Assembly: GCF_001682865.1 (NCBI RefSeq)
Contig: NZ_MAQX01000022.1
Span: 731,639 to 795,638, forward strand
Source of the DNA: Bacillus sp. FJAT-26390
GTDB taxonomy: Bacteria > Bacillota > Bacilli > Paenibacillales > Paenibacillaceae
Reading direction: 5' to 3'
DNA: 64,000 nt
The translations under genes were made by a program, and so were the position numbers. This document shows, in pieces, positions 28,013 to 36,482 of this stretch; positions within the stretch are counted from its first letter, which is position 1, and each line of letters begins with the position of its first letter. A model generated the notes under the pieces. That model was given only the letters and a program-made list of their open reading frames with translations, made no database searches and was not told the DNA's origin.

Positions 28013-28858
28013 ATGACTTTTCAAGGAAAATGGGCGTTAATCACGGGAGCCTCCTCCGGTATTGGAGAGCAATTTGCAAGGCAGCTAGCCAAACAAGGCT
28101 GCCATTTGGTACTCGCGGCAAGATCGGAAAGCAAGCTGGAGAGTCTGGCGGCTGAGCTAAAAAAAACGTATCCCATTAAAACCGAGGTGATTCGAGTGGA
28201 TCTCTCGAAAGAGGGAGCGCCAAGCGAGCTGTACCAGCAATGCCGGCTCAGGAAGGTGAAGATCGAGCTGCTGATCAACAACGCGGGTTTTGCTACGCAT
28301 GGTTTGTTTGATCAGGTGTCAGGCGAGCGCCAACATGAAGAGGTAATGCTCAATGTAGCGGCTGTCGTCGATATGACCCACTTGTTTTTGCCGGACATGC
28401 TGCGAAGAAGCTCAGGTACAGTCATAAACGTAGCTTCAACCGCAGGATTTCAGCCACTTCCCTATATGGCGGTTTATGGGGCGACGAAAGCTTTTGTATT
28501 GTCATTCACTGAAGCGTTATATTGGGAGAACCGTGAACGCGGCGTAACCTTTTTCGCGCTTTGCCCGGGCTCGACGGATACGAGCTTCTTTAATGTGGTT
28601 GGGACTGAGGCGGCTTCTGTCGGGAAAAAAGATACGCCGGAGAGAGTGGTTGAGGTTGCTTTAAGCGCATTGAAGAATGGGAAGGTATATGTGGTTCCAG
28701 GCGTGCAAAATTATATCGGAGCGCAGCTATCGCGGTTCATTACAAGAAAGCAGGGGCTGCGGGTAGTTGGAAACATGCTTCGTCCGCGTGGAGGATCAAG
28801 CCTTTATAATATGAGCGGTAATCAATCCGATCTTGCAGGCAGGACGACGATTCGATAG
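28013..28858 (+). CDS. Short-chain dehydrogenase/reductase (classical SDR)
   Basis: A 281-residue NAD(P)-dependent oxidoreductase. It has the cofactor motif TGASSGIG (residues about 11-18), NNAG near 91, the catalytic serine in NVASTAG, YxxxK in YGATK (about 160), and CPGSTDT. Arginine in AARSESK after the second strand favours NADPH. It resembles the YqjQ/DltE-like group of uncertain substrate. ATG 28013 is chosen after an AAAGGGGTG site. It is divergent from, and probably repressed by, the TetR protein. Confidence 0.87.
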   Translation: MTFQGKWALITGASSGIGEQFARQLAKQGCHLVLAARSESKLESLAAELKKTYPIKTEVIRVDLSKEGAPSELYQQCRLRKVKIELLINNAGFATHGLFDQVSGERQHEEVMLNVAAVVDMTHLFLPDMLRRSSGTVINVASTAGFQPLPYMAVYGATKAFVLSFTEALYWENRERGVTFFALCPGSTDTSFFNVVGTEAASVGKKDTPERVVEVALSALKNGKVYVVPGVQNYIGAQLSRFITRKQGLRVVGNMLRPRGGSSLYNMSGNQSDLAGRTTIR

Positions 28859-28889
28859 AGCTAACTATTGAAAATAGAGCATCAGGATG

Positions 28890-28933
28890 AGCCATAACTG
28901 CCCCTTTCGAGCACAAAAGGGGCAGGAAGGCTC
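28890..28933. terminator. Hairpin between convergent SDR and AraC genes
   Basis: GAGCC pairs with GGCTC outside an inner stem GCCCCTTT/AAAGGGGC. There is no T-run on the plus strand, so termination efficiency is doubtful, but the position between two converging genes fits. Confidence 0.5.
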
Positions 28934-28955
28934 AAGCCATTAAAGCGCATTTGGT

Positions 28956-29903
28956 TCAAAGTATCCGCGAGCCAGCCCCCATCGAAGCTTTGGATTCATT
29001 GCGCATGCGTACTTTGAACTCCCTCGGCGAGCACTGATTATGGCGCTTAAAAAGCTTGTAAAACTGCGCCATGTTGGAGATGCCGACCTCGTAGCTCACA
29101 TCCATAATGCTAAGCTCGCTCGTCAGCAATAATAGCTCAGAACGCTTGATCCGTTTGTAGTTGACATATTCCACGAAAGAGATGCCCATCGTTTTTTTGA
29201 AATATTTTATAAAATAATGATAGCTTAAATTAAGCAGCGCACTTGCGTCTTCTACGCAAAGCTTATCCTTCAAATGGGCGTTTATATAATCAAGAACCGG
29301 CCTTAATCGATTTAATTCCGTTTCCTCCGTGTAGTTCAGCATGTTGCGGCTATCGCTTCTAAGCAGCAGCAGCATCAATCGCTTAATCGCAGCACTTATC
29401 GCCATTTCGTAACCTTTCGCCCGCGACTGTGATTCATTAAAAATGTCCATAATAAAAGCATGTGTTTCCCGCTTTGCCGCTTCGTCTATGTCAAAAATGT
29501 AATTCAGCTTCTCCAGCGGTTCCGTCAATTCCGAAAAGCAGTACAAATACGGTATGGTGCTCTCGTCAAAATGTTTGCCCAAATCGATCTGAAACACGAC
29601 ATAATGCAGCGTGTCTGCAAGCGGCTTGTGAGAGCGGTGCGGCTGGGATGCCCCTAGCACCATAACGTCGCCGGGTCCGAGGACCACGTAATTGTGTTTG
29701 CTTTGTACGCCTAAGTGGCCGTCTATAATCGCTAGAAACTCAACTTCTTTATGATAGTGCCAAGGATGTTTCTCCAGCACGCTGGACTGGTGAGCTTCTA
29801 TGGAGATTTCCCATATTTTTAGAAACAGCAGCGGATTTTGATAAATGACCTCTTCATTGATCGCTTCTGTATGCGTATCGATCGTCGTTTCCATAAAAGG
29901 CAT
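28956..29903 (-). CDS. AraC family transcriptional regulator
   Basis: About 315 residues with a cupin N-terminus (HPWHYHKEVEFLAIIDGHLG, GPGDVMVLGASQPHRSH) and a C-terminal AraC domain (VEDASALLNLSYHYFIKYF and IMDVSYEVGISNMAQFYKLF). Of two close ATGs, 29903 lies eight bases after AGGAGG while 29909 is only two bases away. It is divergent from the ThuA-like gene and is the likely cytoplasmic regulator of the start of glycan locus B. Confidence 0.88.
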   Translation of the reverse strand: MPFMETTIDTHTEAINEEVIYQNPLLFLKIWEISIEAHQSSVLEKHPWHYHKEVEFLAIIDGHLGVQSKHNYVVLGPGDVMVLGASQPHRSHKPLADTLHYVVFQIDLGKHFDESTIPYLYCFSELTEPLEKLNYIFDIDEAAKRETHAFIMDIFNESQSRAKGYEMAISAAIKRLMLLLLRSDSRNMLNYTEETELNRLRPVLDYINAHLKDKLCVEDASALLNLSYHYFIKYFKKTMGISFVEYVNYKRIKRSELLLLTSELSIMDVSYEVGISNMAQFYKLFKRHNQCSPREFKVRMRNESKASMGAGSRIL

Positions 29904-30100
29904 GAGCATAACCTCCTATTAGGAGTATACCACTTTTGGAAATGTAGCTTCATTAAATACATCTCTATTCCTCGTTTTTTTGTACAAGTGATAGAAGGAG
30001 GACATTTTTGAATATAAAAGGGGCATGATATTGCATTTTTTTAAATGCTTGATTTTTCTATACTAGTGGTAGCGATATTACGAAGGAGAGTGCTCGAATA

Positions 30101-30823
30101 ATGACAAAAGTAACGGTATGGAACGAGAATCGTCATGAGAAAAAGAACCCGCTTGTCGGTGAAATATATCCAAACGGCATCCATGGTGCGATTGCAGGCT
30201 TTTTGACAGAAGCAGGCTATGAGGCAGGAACGGCAACTTTGGATGAGCCGGAACACGGCTTAACAGATGAAGTATTGAACAACACGGATGTGCTGGTTTG
30301 GTGGGGGCATCTTGCGCACGGCGAAGTAACGGACGAGGTTGTCCAAAAAGTGCAGCAGCGCGTGCTGGACGGTATGGGCTTGATCGTTCTTCACTCCGGC
30401 CATTTCTCGAAAATATTCAAAGCTTTGATGGGTACAAGCTGCGATTTGAAATGGCGTGAAGCCGATGAGAAGGAACGCCTGTGGGTTGTAGCGCCAAGCC
30501 ATCCGATCGCGGAAGGCATCGGCGAATTTATCGAGCTGGAAAAAGAAGAAATGTATGGCGAGCACTTTGATATCCCTGCGCCAGACGAGCTTATTTTTAC
30601 AAGCTGGTTTGAAGGCGGAGAAGTGTTCCGCAGCGGCTGCACCTTTACACGCGGCAACGGCAAAGTGTTTTATTTCCGCCCCGGGCATGAAACTTACCCG
30701 ACTTATCACAACAAAGACATTCAACGCGTCATTGTGAATGCCGTGAAATGGGCAAAGCCTGTCGATCGCAAACGTCCGGTATATGGCAACGCGCAGCCGT
30801 TAGAAGCAATCTCGGCGAAATAA
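30101..30823 (+). CDS. ThuA-like protein (trehalose utilisation family)
   Basis: A 240-residue ThuA-domain protein with a class-I glutamine-amidotransferase-like fold. It has DVLVWWGHLAHGEV near residue 65, GLIVLHSGHFSKIFKALMGTSC near 92, and FYFRPGHETYPTYHN near 185. In rhizobia ThuA takes part in disaccharide catabolism through keto-sugar intermediates, but many family members are only known from sugar operons. It is preceded by GAAGGAG, followed by a strong terminator, and divergent from an AraC gene. Confidence 0.85.
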   Translation: MTKVTVWNENRHEKKNPLVGEIYPNGIHGAIAGFLTEAGYEAGTATLDEPEHGLTDEVLNNTDVLVWWGHLAHGEVTDEVVQKVQQRVLDGMGLIVLHSGHFSKIFKALMGTSCDLKWREADEKERLWVVAPSHPIAEGIGEFIELEKEEMYGEHFDIPAPDELIFTSWFEGGEVFRSGCTFTRGNGKVFYFRPGHETYPTYHNKDIQRVIVNAVKWAKPVDRKRPVYGNAQPLEAISAK

Positions 30824-30850
30824 TCAAGTTAGCAGCCTATATGAATAGTG

Positions 30851-30884
30851 AAATAACGCTTGGGTGTCTGAGCGTTATTTTTTT
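30851..30884 (+). terminator. Terminator after the ThuA-like gene
   Basis: A perfect 10-bp stem (30851-30860 with 30871-30880) with a 10-nt loop and an uninterrupted T-run. It makes the ThuA-like gene a single-gene transcript or the end of one. Confidence 0.9.
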
Positions 30885-31008
30885 ATTTTACGAGACGTTA
30901 CGCCAAAATATTTAAATGATAGGGTTAAAAATAACAATCAGCGGGTTGGCAAATTGGAAATATTCACCCATACTGAAGGTATCTATCTTTAAAAGGGGGT
31001 TATTATTC

Positions 31009-32670
31009 ATGGTACCTGCTTTAGAAACGAAATGCGTAAGCTCGCTCGCTAAGGTGTTTCCAGACGAGGAGCTTTTAGACGATATACGATCCAAAGCTTC
31101 TGCCTTAAAGAACGAGGTATTCTCTTTCCAAGTCGCATACCGTGCGCAGCATACTGCAAGAGCGATAAGAGATTTGAACATTCAAATTGAAAGCGAGCTT
31201 GCTAGTCGAATATCGGTTAAATCGGTAGCGCTTGCTCCTTCCGAATTGCCCTGCTATCCCGATCAGGATGAGCATATCCTCCGTTCAACGCCAGGATTAT
31301 ATCCCGATCCTTTATTTCCAATGGATTCAAATCGGGGCGTGCATGCTGTTCCTCAGCAGTGGCGCTCGCTTTGGATAACGGTTGCATTAGATGGTTCCGC
31401 AGAAGCAGGCTTGTATCCTATCCGTATCTTGTTTCTAGACGAATCAGCTGGCTTATTAGCCGAAGAAGTCGTTGAACTTGAGATTATTAACGCTGAGCTG
31501 CCGAAGCAGAAGTTAATTCACACCGAATGGTTTCACACCGATTGCATAGCCGTACATTATGGCGTGGATATGTTTAGCGAAGCGCACTGGACTTTGATTG
31601 AAAAGTATGTGGACACCGCTGTTCAGCACGGCATGAATATGCTGCTGACACCGCTGTTTACGCCTCCGCTTGATACGAAGGAAGGCGGAGAGCGGCCTAC
31701 GGTTCAGCTTATTGAGGTTGAGAAGCAGGGTGACCGCTACAGCTTCGGATTTGATCAATTAAAGAAATGGATCGAGATAGGCAACCGTTGCGGGATAGCG
31801 TTCTTTGAATTTTCGCATCTGTTTACGCAGTGGGGGGCGAAGCATGCTCCGAAAATAATGGCGACTGAGGACGGAAAGCTTGCGCGTATTTTTGGCTGGG
31901 AGACCGATGCGACCGGAGAGAGCTACAAATCGTTCCTGAGACAGTTTTTGCCGGAGCTTGTCCATTTCATTGAGGCGAACAAGCTGGAGCAGCGCAGCTA
32001 TTTCCATATTTCCGATGAACCTTCTTTGGAGCATTTGCCATGGTATACAAGCGCCAGCGAGATCATGCGTGAGTTTCTAGGCCAATTTCCGATGATCGAT
32101 GCGTTATCCGACTATGCCTTTTATGAGCAGGGACTGGTGTCCAACCCGATTCCGGCAAACGACCATATAGAGCCGTTTTTATCGAACGGGGTACAAAATT
32201 TGTGGACTTATTATTGCTGCGCGCAATACAAGCAGGTTTCCAACCGATTCTTTAGCATGCCTTCGGCACGAAACCGAATAATCGGTTTGCAAATGTACAA
32301 ATACAATATAGCAGGGTTCTTGCATTGGGGGTATAATTTCTGGTACTCGCAATTTTCCGTAGCGCCTATTCAACCCTTCGAAACGACGGATGCGGGCTGC
32401 GCATTTCCATCTGGGGACGCTTACCTTGTTTATCCGGGACCCGAAGGGCCGATTGAGTCTATTCGGTTAAAAGTATTCTATGAAGCTTTGCAGGATATAC
32501 GGGCGCTTGAGCTGCTTGAGAGCTTAATCGGAAGAGCGGAGACTCTTAAATTTTTGGAAGACGGGCTCGCTGAAGAGATTACATTCGATGTGTATCCAAG
32601 AGACCAGAATTGGTTGCTATCGTTCCGGGAACGCTTGAACCAGACGATCAAGCCGCTATTAGAATCCTAA
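31009..32670 (+). CDS. DUF4091 family putative glycoside hydrolase
   Basis: A 553-residue protein: an N-terminal beta-sandwich (about 1-160) with LPCYPDQDEHILRSTPGLYPDPL, then a TIM-barrel-like body and a C-terminal DUF4091 region with the HISDEPSLEHL motif (about residue 335). The region around LQMYKYNIAGFLHWGYNFWYS and GDAYLVYPGPEGPIESIRL is the signature of the family. Members are found in glycan-utilisation loci and one relative is reported as a glycosidase; activity here is unknown. There is no signal peptide. ATG 31009 follows an AAAGGGGG site. It begins the run leading into the locus B importer. Confidence 0.78.
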   Translation: MVPALETKCVSSLAKVFPDEELLDDIRSKASALKNEVFSFQVAYRAQHTARAIRDLNIQIESELASRISVKSVALAPSELPCYPDQDEHILRSTPGLYPDPLFPMDSNRGVHAVPQQWRSLWITVALDGSAEAGLYPIRILFLDESAGLLAEEVVELEIINAELPKQKLIHTEWFHTDCIAVHYGVDMFSEAHWTLIEKYVDTAVQHGMNMLLTPLFTPPLDTKEGGERPTVQLIEVEKQGDRYSFGFDQLKKWIEIGNRCGIAFFEFSHLFTQWGAKHAPKIMATEDGKLARIFGWETDATGESYKSFLRQFLPELVHFIEANKLEQRSYFHISDEPSLEHLPWYTSASEIMREFLGQFPMIDALSDYAFYEQGLVSNPIPANDHIEPFLSNGVQNLWTYYCCAQYKQVSNRFFSMPSARNRIIGLQMYKYNIAGFLHWGYNFWYSQFSVAPIQPFETTDAGCAFPSGDAYLVYPGPEGPIESIRLKVFYEALQDIRALELLESLIGRAETLKFLEDGLAEEITFDVYPRDQNWLLSFRERLNQTIKPLLES

Positions 32671-32873
32671 ATGAATCGTTTGCCTGCACCATATCCACGC
32701 CATTTGATTGGCATGTGGGTATGGTGTTTTTTATTGCGTCACTAATCGATCGGCAACTTGTTTGTTTTAAAGGGCCTTTAGCTTGCGATGCACAGGTTGT
32801 TGGGGTCGTGTTTATCTTTGATAATAAAAGAAGATCGTTACGAGCATAGGAAAGAAGGTCGAGTGAATACAAC

Positions 32874-33839
32874 ATGCAAACAAAAACGAACATGAAGAAA
32901 ACGGGTATAAACGAAGGTCTTTTCCTGAAAAAGAGCCATTTCAAAAAAATGAGTGCCCAATACCAACTTATACTGTTATCGATTCCTTTCGTTCTCATTC
33001 TTATTTTATTCAATTATGTTCCGCTATGGGGCTGGATCATGGCATTTCAGAACTACTCTCCAGCAAAAGGAATAACGGGCAGTTCATTTGTCGGATTGGA
33101 AAATTTCAAATTTTTATTTGCCGATGATCAATTTTTAAGAGTGCTTCGAAATACGCTCGTGATGAGCATCATGAGCCTGGTCGCTGGTTTTCTCGGTGCG
33201 ATTATTCTAGCATTGCTTCTTAATGAAGTGCGGATTTCGGTATTTAAACGGACGATTCAAACCTTGACGTACATTCCGCATTTTGTATCGATGGTCGTCA
33301 TTGCGAATATCGTTCTTACCTTTTTATCGCCGGATGGAGGGTTTATCAATAACCTGCTTCAGCAAATGGGGCTGATCAAAGAGCCGGTCTATTTTATGGG
33401 AAAAGGAGAATGGTTCTGGATCATCCATACCTTGGTCGGCGTGTGGAAGGAAATCGGCTGGAGTACGATTATCTATCTCGCGGTCATCGCTGGACTAAAT
33501 CAAGAGGTGTATGAAGCGGCGGATGTGGATGGCGCGAACAGGTTCAAAAAGATTTGGCATATTACGATTCCCGGCATTATGCCGACTGCGGTCATTTTAT
33601 TGATTCTATCCGTCGGTTCGATTATTAATACCGGCTATGAATCGCAGTTTCTATTAGGCAACCCGCTCGTTATTGATTATTCGGAAGTGTTGGATTTATA
33701 TGCGCTTAACCTATCATTTGGCTCACAGCAGTACTCTGCCGGTATCGCGCTGAGCATATTCAAAAGCATTGTCAGTATTATCCTTGTAGTCATCGTTAAC
33801 TATATTGCGCGAAGAACCGGCAAATCCGGTGTGTTCTAA
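32874..33839 (+). CDS. ABC sugar importer permease, LplB type (locus B)
   Basis: A 321-residue permease with about six helices and the EAA loop EAADVDGANRFKKIWHITIPGI near residue 220. The ribosome site upstream of ATG 32874 is weak, and an in-frame ATG at 32892 is possible. It lies about 200 bp after the DUF4091 gene, so an own promoter is possible. No ATPase gene accompanies it. Confidence 0.9.
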   Translation: MQTKTNMKKTGINEGLFLKKSHFKKMSAQYQLILLSIPFVLILILFNYVPLWGWIMAFQNYSPAKGITGSSFVGLENFKFLFADDQFLRVLRNTLVMSIMSLVAGFLGAIILALLLNEVRISVFKRTIQTLTYIPHFVSMVVIANIVLTFLSPDGGFINNLLQQMGLIKEPVYFMGKGEWFWIIHTLVGVWKEIGWSTIIYLAVIAGLNQEVYEAADVDGANRFKKIWHITIPGIMPTAVILLILSVGSIINTGYESQFLLGNPLVIDYSEVLDLYALNLSFGSQQYSAGIALSIFKSIVSIILVVIVNYIARRTGKSGVF

Positions 33840-33850
33840 GGAGGAAAATG

Positions 33851-34735
33851 ATGCGAAAATCGGTTGGAGATGTCTCCTTTAGTGTTGTGAACTATACGTT
33901 CTTAGCGGTTCTTGGCCTTGTCACCTTGTATCCTTTCTTAAACTTATTGGCGATTTCGTTTAATGATTCTCTAGATTCGCTGCGCGGTGCGGTTTATGTG
34001 TTTCCCAATCAGTTCACGCTCGATAATTATCGAGTGGTCTTCCGAACGGACACCTTGCTGAATGCTACCGTTCTTTCGGTGACCAGAACCTTGCTGGGCA
34101 CGTTTCTATCGGTTCTCTGTACGGCGATGCTGGCTTACACCTTATCTCGCAGGGAGTATATTTACCGCAAAACAATAAATTCAATCCTCATCGTCAGCAT
34201 GTACGTCAACGGGGGAATTATTCCTACCTATCTATTAATTAAAAATTTAGATATGACGAATACCTTTTGGGTGTATATCATTCCGGGCTTGATCAGCGTA
34301 TTTAATGTGATCATTATGCGGAGCTACTTCGAGCAGCTGCCGGAAGGATTGATAGAATCGGCGAAGGTAGAAGGCGCATCGGATATCAAAATATTGATGC
34401 AGGTCATTCTTCCGATAAGCATGCCCGTGCTGTCAACGATTACCTTGTTTGTCGCAGTTGGCCATTGGAGCTCATGGTTCGATAATTATTTGTATAACAG
34501 CAAAGAGAGCTTAAGCGTGCTTCAGTACGAGCTCATGAAAATTTTGATCCAATCAACGAATCAGGTTTCGGGGAATGCGACCGGGTACGTGGACAAAAAT
34601 GTGCTGGCCCAAACGACGCCGCAGTCGATCAGAGCTACGTTGACGGTGCTCGTTACGATGCCTATCATTTTAATTTATCCTTTTCTCCAGAAGTATTTTA
34701 TTAAAGGCATGATGATTGGCGCAATGAAAGAATAG
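33851..34735 (+). CDS. ABC sugar importer permease, LplC/YtcP type (locus B)
   Basis: About 294 residues, with the EAA loop IESAKVEGASDIKILMQVILPI near 175 and the C-terminal FLQKYFIKGMMIGAMKE. AAGGAGG lies six bases before ATG 33851 and three before ATG 33848; the former is better spaced. It is 11 bp after the LplB stop and is the partner permease for the lipoprotein that follows. Confidence 0.9.
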   Translation: MRKSVGDVSFSVVNYTFLAVLGLVTLYPFLNLLAISFNDSLDSLRGAVYVFPNQFTLDNYRVVFRTDTLLNATVLSVTRTLLGTFLSVLCTAMLAYTLSRREYIYRKTINSILIVSMYVNGGIIPTYLLIKNLDMTNTFWVYIIPGLISVFNVIIMRSYFEQLPEGLIESAKVEGASDIKILMQVILPISMPVLSTITLFVAVGHWSSWFDNYLYNSKESLSVLQYELMKILIQSTNQVSGNATGYVDKNVLAQTTPQSIRATLTVLVTMPIILIYPFLQKYFIKGMMIGAMKE

Positions 34736-34796
34736 CGGATATCACTCAGGATAGACCTGTTAATGATATGATAAATGAGATGAGAGGGTGTTCGAA

Positions 34797-36452
34797 TTGA
34801 AAAGAATAGTAACGGTTGGTATTGCGCTTGCTCTTTCCATGTCTTTGCTTGCAGGCTGCGCATCAGATTCAAAGTCATCCAATGATACAAACGCGGAGTC
34901 AGGCTCAGATGGCAAGCAAGAAAAGATCAAAGTAACGATAAGCACTACAGATCCAAAGTTGAAAACGGATACAGCCGTACAAAAAGCGATTTCTGAAAAA
35001 ACGGGTGTCGAGCTGGAATATATGCCTGTCATTGGCGGCGCGGAGCAGGCGCAGCAAAAATATGAAATATGGCTGGCGTCCGAGGATTATCCTGAAATCG
35101 TAAATATGGGCGTTGGCAGCATATCGAAATATAGAGATGGCGGAGCGCTTCTGCCGCTTGAAGATCTGATTGAGCAGTATGGGCCCAATATTAAGAAAAA
35201 ATTCGGGAAGTTTTATGAATTGCTGCGCGACCCGGATGGGCATATTTATTCGTTAAGCAACGTGAGCCTTTCCGAAGAAACGCCGGCCAATGTCCAAGGA
35301 TCGTTTGTCGTGCAATACGACGTTCTAAAGGATGCCGGTTATCCGGAAATTAAAACATTGGACCAGCTGTTCGAGGTTCTGCAAGCGTATGTGTCAAAGC
35401 ATCCAACGATTGATGGCAAAGAAACGATTGCTTTTTCAGGCGCCGGTGCGGACCTGACTTATAATAATCCTGCGATCAGCGCTGCCGGTTTACCGGACCA
35501 TGGACGCTTCTCCATCGACAGCGAAAATAATGTCCATGTCGCATTTACGGCAGATTACACGAAGAAATACTTTGCGTTTTTGAATAAGCTGCAAAATGCA
35601 GGAATGCTCGATAAGGAGATTTTTAGCCTTAATTATGAGACCGCAAGCACGAAGATTGCGCAAGGCCGTATTTTAGCTGGCTATTTCCCGCAATGGGTGC
35701 TGGGAGGACCGGAAAAATCGCTGGCTGCAGCGGGTAATACGAGCCGGCAGTTTGCCAAATTCCCAGTCTATTTGGATGAGAGCGTACAGGACCACTCGAA
35801 TACGGTAACGCCGTCGAGCTCAGGTAATAACTGGGCGATTACGAAAAATGCGAAACATCCAGAACGTATAATTCAATATATTGACTTCCTATTTACAGAT
35901 GAAGGACAGAAATTGATTAGTTGGGGAATTGAAGGACAGCACTACGATGTTGTAGATGGCAAGCGCGTTCGAAAACCGGAAGTCAATGAAAAGAGCAAGG
36001 CCGATCCGGATTACTTCATCAACGAGGGTTTGGCAAGTCCTAACAGCCAGTTCAGCTTTGGTGATGGAGCGAAGCTGGACGATGGCGATTATGCGACACC
36101 TCTCACTGCAGAAATGATCGCGAGAAACTATGATGATGCGACAAAAGAAGTTTTAAATACATTCAACAAGACGATATGGGCTGACTTCTTGCCGAAGCCA
36201 GAATACATTCCTGCTTACCTCTGGCAGCTGAATGCTCCCGAGAACTCTACCGCCATTATGAAAAAAATGGAGCAAATTTGGCAGAAAGAAACGCCGAAAA
36301 TTATTTTATCCAAAACAAATGAGGATTTCGAATCCGCATGGAACAGCTATATCCAGCAATTAGACAAAGCCGGGGAGAAGAAGCTTGAAGAAATGTGGTC
36401 GGAAACGTGGAAGCGATATGTTGAAGTCTACAACAAGGCGACAAGTAATTAA
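34797..36452 (+). CDS. ABC sugar importer, solute-binding lipoprotein (locus B)
   Basis: About 551 residues. The best start is the TTG at 34797, six bases after GAGGGTG; a GTG at 34788 overlaps that site. The signal peptide ends in the lipobox SLLAGCAS. The mature part is the long LplA/YtcQ-type binding fold, with a large C-terminal addition rich in Trp/Tyr (IPAYLWQLNAPEN). Unlike locus A, the lipoprotein gene follows the permease genes. Confidence 0.89.
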   Translation: MKRIVTVGIALALSMSLLAGCASDSKSSNDTNAESGSDGKQEKIKVTISTTDPKLKTDTAVQKAISEKTGVELEYMPVIGGAEQAQQKYEIWLASEDYPEIVNMGVGSISKYRDGGALLPLEDLIEQYGPNIKKKFGKFYELLRDPDGHIYSLSNVSLSEETPANVQGSFVVQYDVLKDAGYPEIKTLDQLFEVLQAYVSKHPTIDGKETIAFSGAGADLTYNNPAISAAGLPDHGRFSIDSENNVHVAFTADYTKKYFAFLNKLQNAGMLDKEIFSLNYETASTKIAQGRILAGYFPQWVLGGPEKSLAAAGNTSRQFAKFPVYLDESVQDHSNTVTPSSSGNNWAITKNAKHPERIIQYIDFLFTDEGQKLISWGIEGQHYDVVDGKRVRKPEVNEKSKADPDYFINEGLASPNSQFSFGDGAKLDDGDYATPLTAEMIARNYDDATKEVLNTFNKTIWADFLPKPEYIPAYLWQLNAPENSTAIMKKMEQIWQKETPKIILSKTNEDFESAWNSYIQQLDKAGEKKLEEMWSETWKRYVEVYNKATSN

Positions 36453-36482
36453 TCATTCGTACGAGGATGGAGGGGCTATGCA

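Noticed and set aside
30031..30064. Sigma-A promoter (TTGCAT and TATACT) for the ThuA-like gene
   Set aside because: The spacer would be 22 bp, too long for a sigma-A promoter.
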